A stretch of DNA of 34,100 bases, from the NCBI GenBank assembly GCA_002337215.1, contig DDFO01000008.1:22584-56683 (forward strand), read 5' to 3'. Source of the stretch: Phycisphaerales bacterium UBA1926 (lineage in GTDB: Bacteria > Planctomycetota > Phycisphaerae > Phycisphaerales > UBA1924). A program made the position numbers and the translations under genes. The stretch's first letter is position 1. Every line of letters begins with the position of its first letter. Of the stretch, positions 33,620-34,100 are shown one piece after another. The notes under the pieces are model-generated. The model was given only the letters and a program-made list of their open reading frames with translations, searched no databases and had not been told where the DNA came from.

Positions 33620-34100
33620 TCAGAAGCAGCCGGCGTTGAACGCGCTGACGAAGGCGGTGACGTCGGCGAGGTCGAGGATGCCCGAGGGGTCTGCGAAATC
33701 GGCGGCCGGGTCGTCGTTCAGGAATGCCGGGATGAAGGACTGGATGTCGGACAGATCGAGGACGTAGTAGGGCGCGGAGATGTCGGCGTGGTTGCACTGG
33801 CCCGCGCCGAGGCGGCCTGCGGGGTTGAGACGTGCGGCGTGGAGCGTGTCTTGCAGTTCGGGGCCGTCCTGCTGCCAGGTGACGATGAGGCCCTGGCTCA
33901 CCTCGGCGGCGGCGATGGAGAAGACCGAACCGGTGCGGGCGACGGGCCAGGGGCCGCGGATGGATTGGGTGTCGGTGACCTGATGGGCGTTGAGGGTCGT
34001 TTCCGCTTCGCTCGTGGTGGCGAGCGAGAGGGTGTGGAGCTCTCCCTGGATGAGGCCCGCTTCGAAGGGGGATGCGAGGGGGATGGGGGTGATGTCGACG
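33620..34100 (-). CDS. 3' end of a secreted protein with dockerin-like tail (partial)
   Basis: The last ~159 residues of a gene whose start lies beyond the right edge; the frame stays open to the edge. The upstream part (TPIPLASPFEAGLIQGELHT, GPWPVARTGSVFSIAAAEVS) is beta-rich and resembles an extracellular module. The end contains two half-dockerin-like units: QCNHADISAPYYVLDLSDIQ then SFIPAFLNDDPAADFADPSG, and ILDLADVTAFVSAFNAGCF. Two units together resemble a complete dockerin-like domain, whereas the two complete proteins in this window have one. Predicted exported; function unknown. A minus-strand terminator follows. Confidence 0.8.
   Translation of the reverse strand, partial: VDITPIPLASPFEAGLIQGELHTLSLATTSEAETTLNAHQVTDTQSIRGPWPVARTGSVFSIAAAEVSQGLIVTWQQDGPELQDTLHAARLNPAGRLGAGQCNHADISAPYYVLDLSDIQSFIPAFLNDDPAADFADPSGILDLADVTAFVSAFNAGCF

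Overview
The window looks like chromosomal DNA from a high-GC planctomycete, most probably of the class Phycisphaerae. Three secreted proteins end in, or are built around, the short Cys-bounded tail typical of that group (ADLA-P-x-VLDL-DI-xFV-x-F-x-GC, a half-dockerin-like module). A fourth ends in a PAPG / hydrophobic / RRRR sorting tail. Genes lie on both strands in short units, mostly housekeeping or envelope functions. No prophage, CRISPR array, rRNA or transposase was seen.

Region by region. 1-2.7 kb: an ArsR-HTH/methyltransferase fusion gene followed by ahcY (S-adenosylhomocysteinase), with a good sigma70-type promoter whose -10/start site is covered by a perfect 8-bp-arm palindrome; this reads as a self-regulated SAM/SAH-cycle operon. 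2.85-7.4 kb: a TPR lipoprotein, a stand-alone LigD phosphoesterase-like protein, an unknown protein, a CYTH protein, tRNA-Phe with its terminator, a thioredoxin-fold protein and a BFD-like ferredoxin. 7.4-14.8 kb: purD, a PepSY-TM protein, a class I glutamine amidotransferase, a DUF4340 protein, a kynureninase-like PLP enzyme, an SDR and endonuclease IV. 15-19.4 kb: a TPR lipoprotein, queF, a DnaB-C-only ATPase and an M14 carboxypeptidase, the last two overlapping tail to tail. 19.6-25.2 kb: a large FG-GAP protein, a receiver-like protein, then groES - small gene - groEL. 25.27-27.06 kb: a three-gene, translationally coupled, distinctly AT-rich cassette (TIGR04255-like protein plus two unknowns), followed by about 0.5 kb of stacked perfect hairpins. 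27.5-34.1 kb: a frameshifted small membrane-protein gene, a low-complexity protein, DUF2200, a VOC protein, a multi-pass membrane protein, two secreted proteins, a YdeI/DUF1801 protein and the 3' end of another secreted protein running off the window.

Three things stand out. First, eleven genes have a TANNNT hexamer ending exactly 5 or 6 nt before the start codon, which predicts leaderless mRNAs; most of the others have a clear Shine-Dalgarno sequence instead. Second, heptanucleotide repeats (CTAGTGC type) recur between genes and form an 84-nt hairpin inside the groES-groEL unit. Third, the AT-rich three-gene cassette is the best candidate here for an undescribed accessory system, but its function cannot be read from the sequence.
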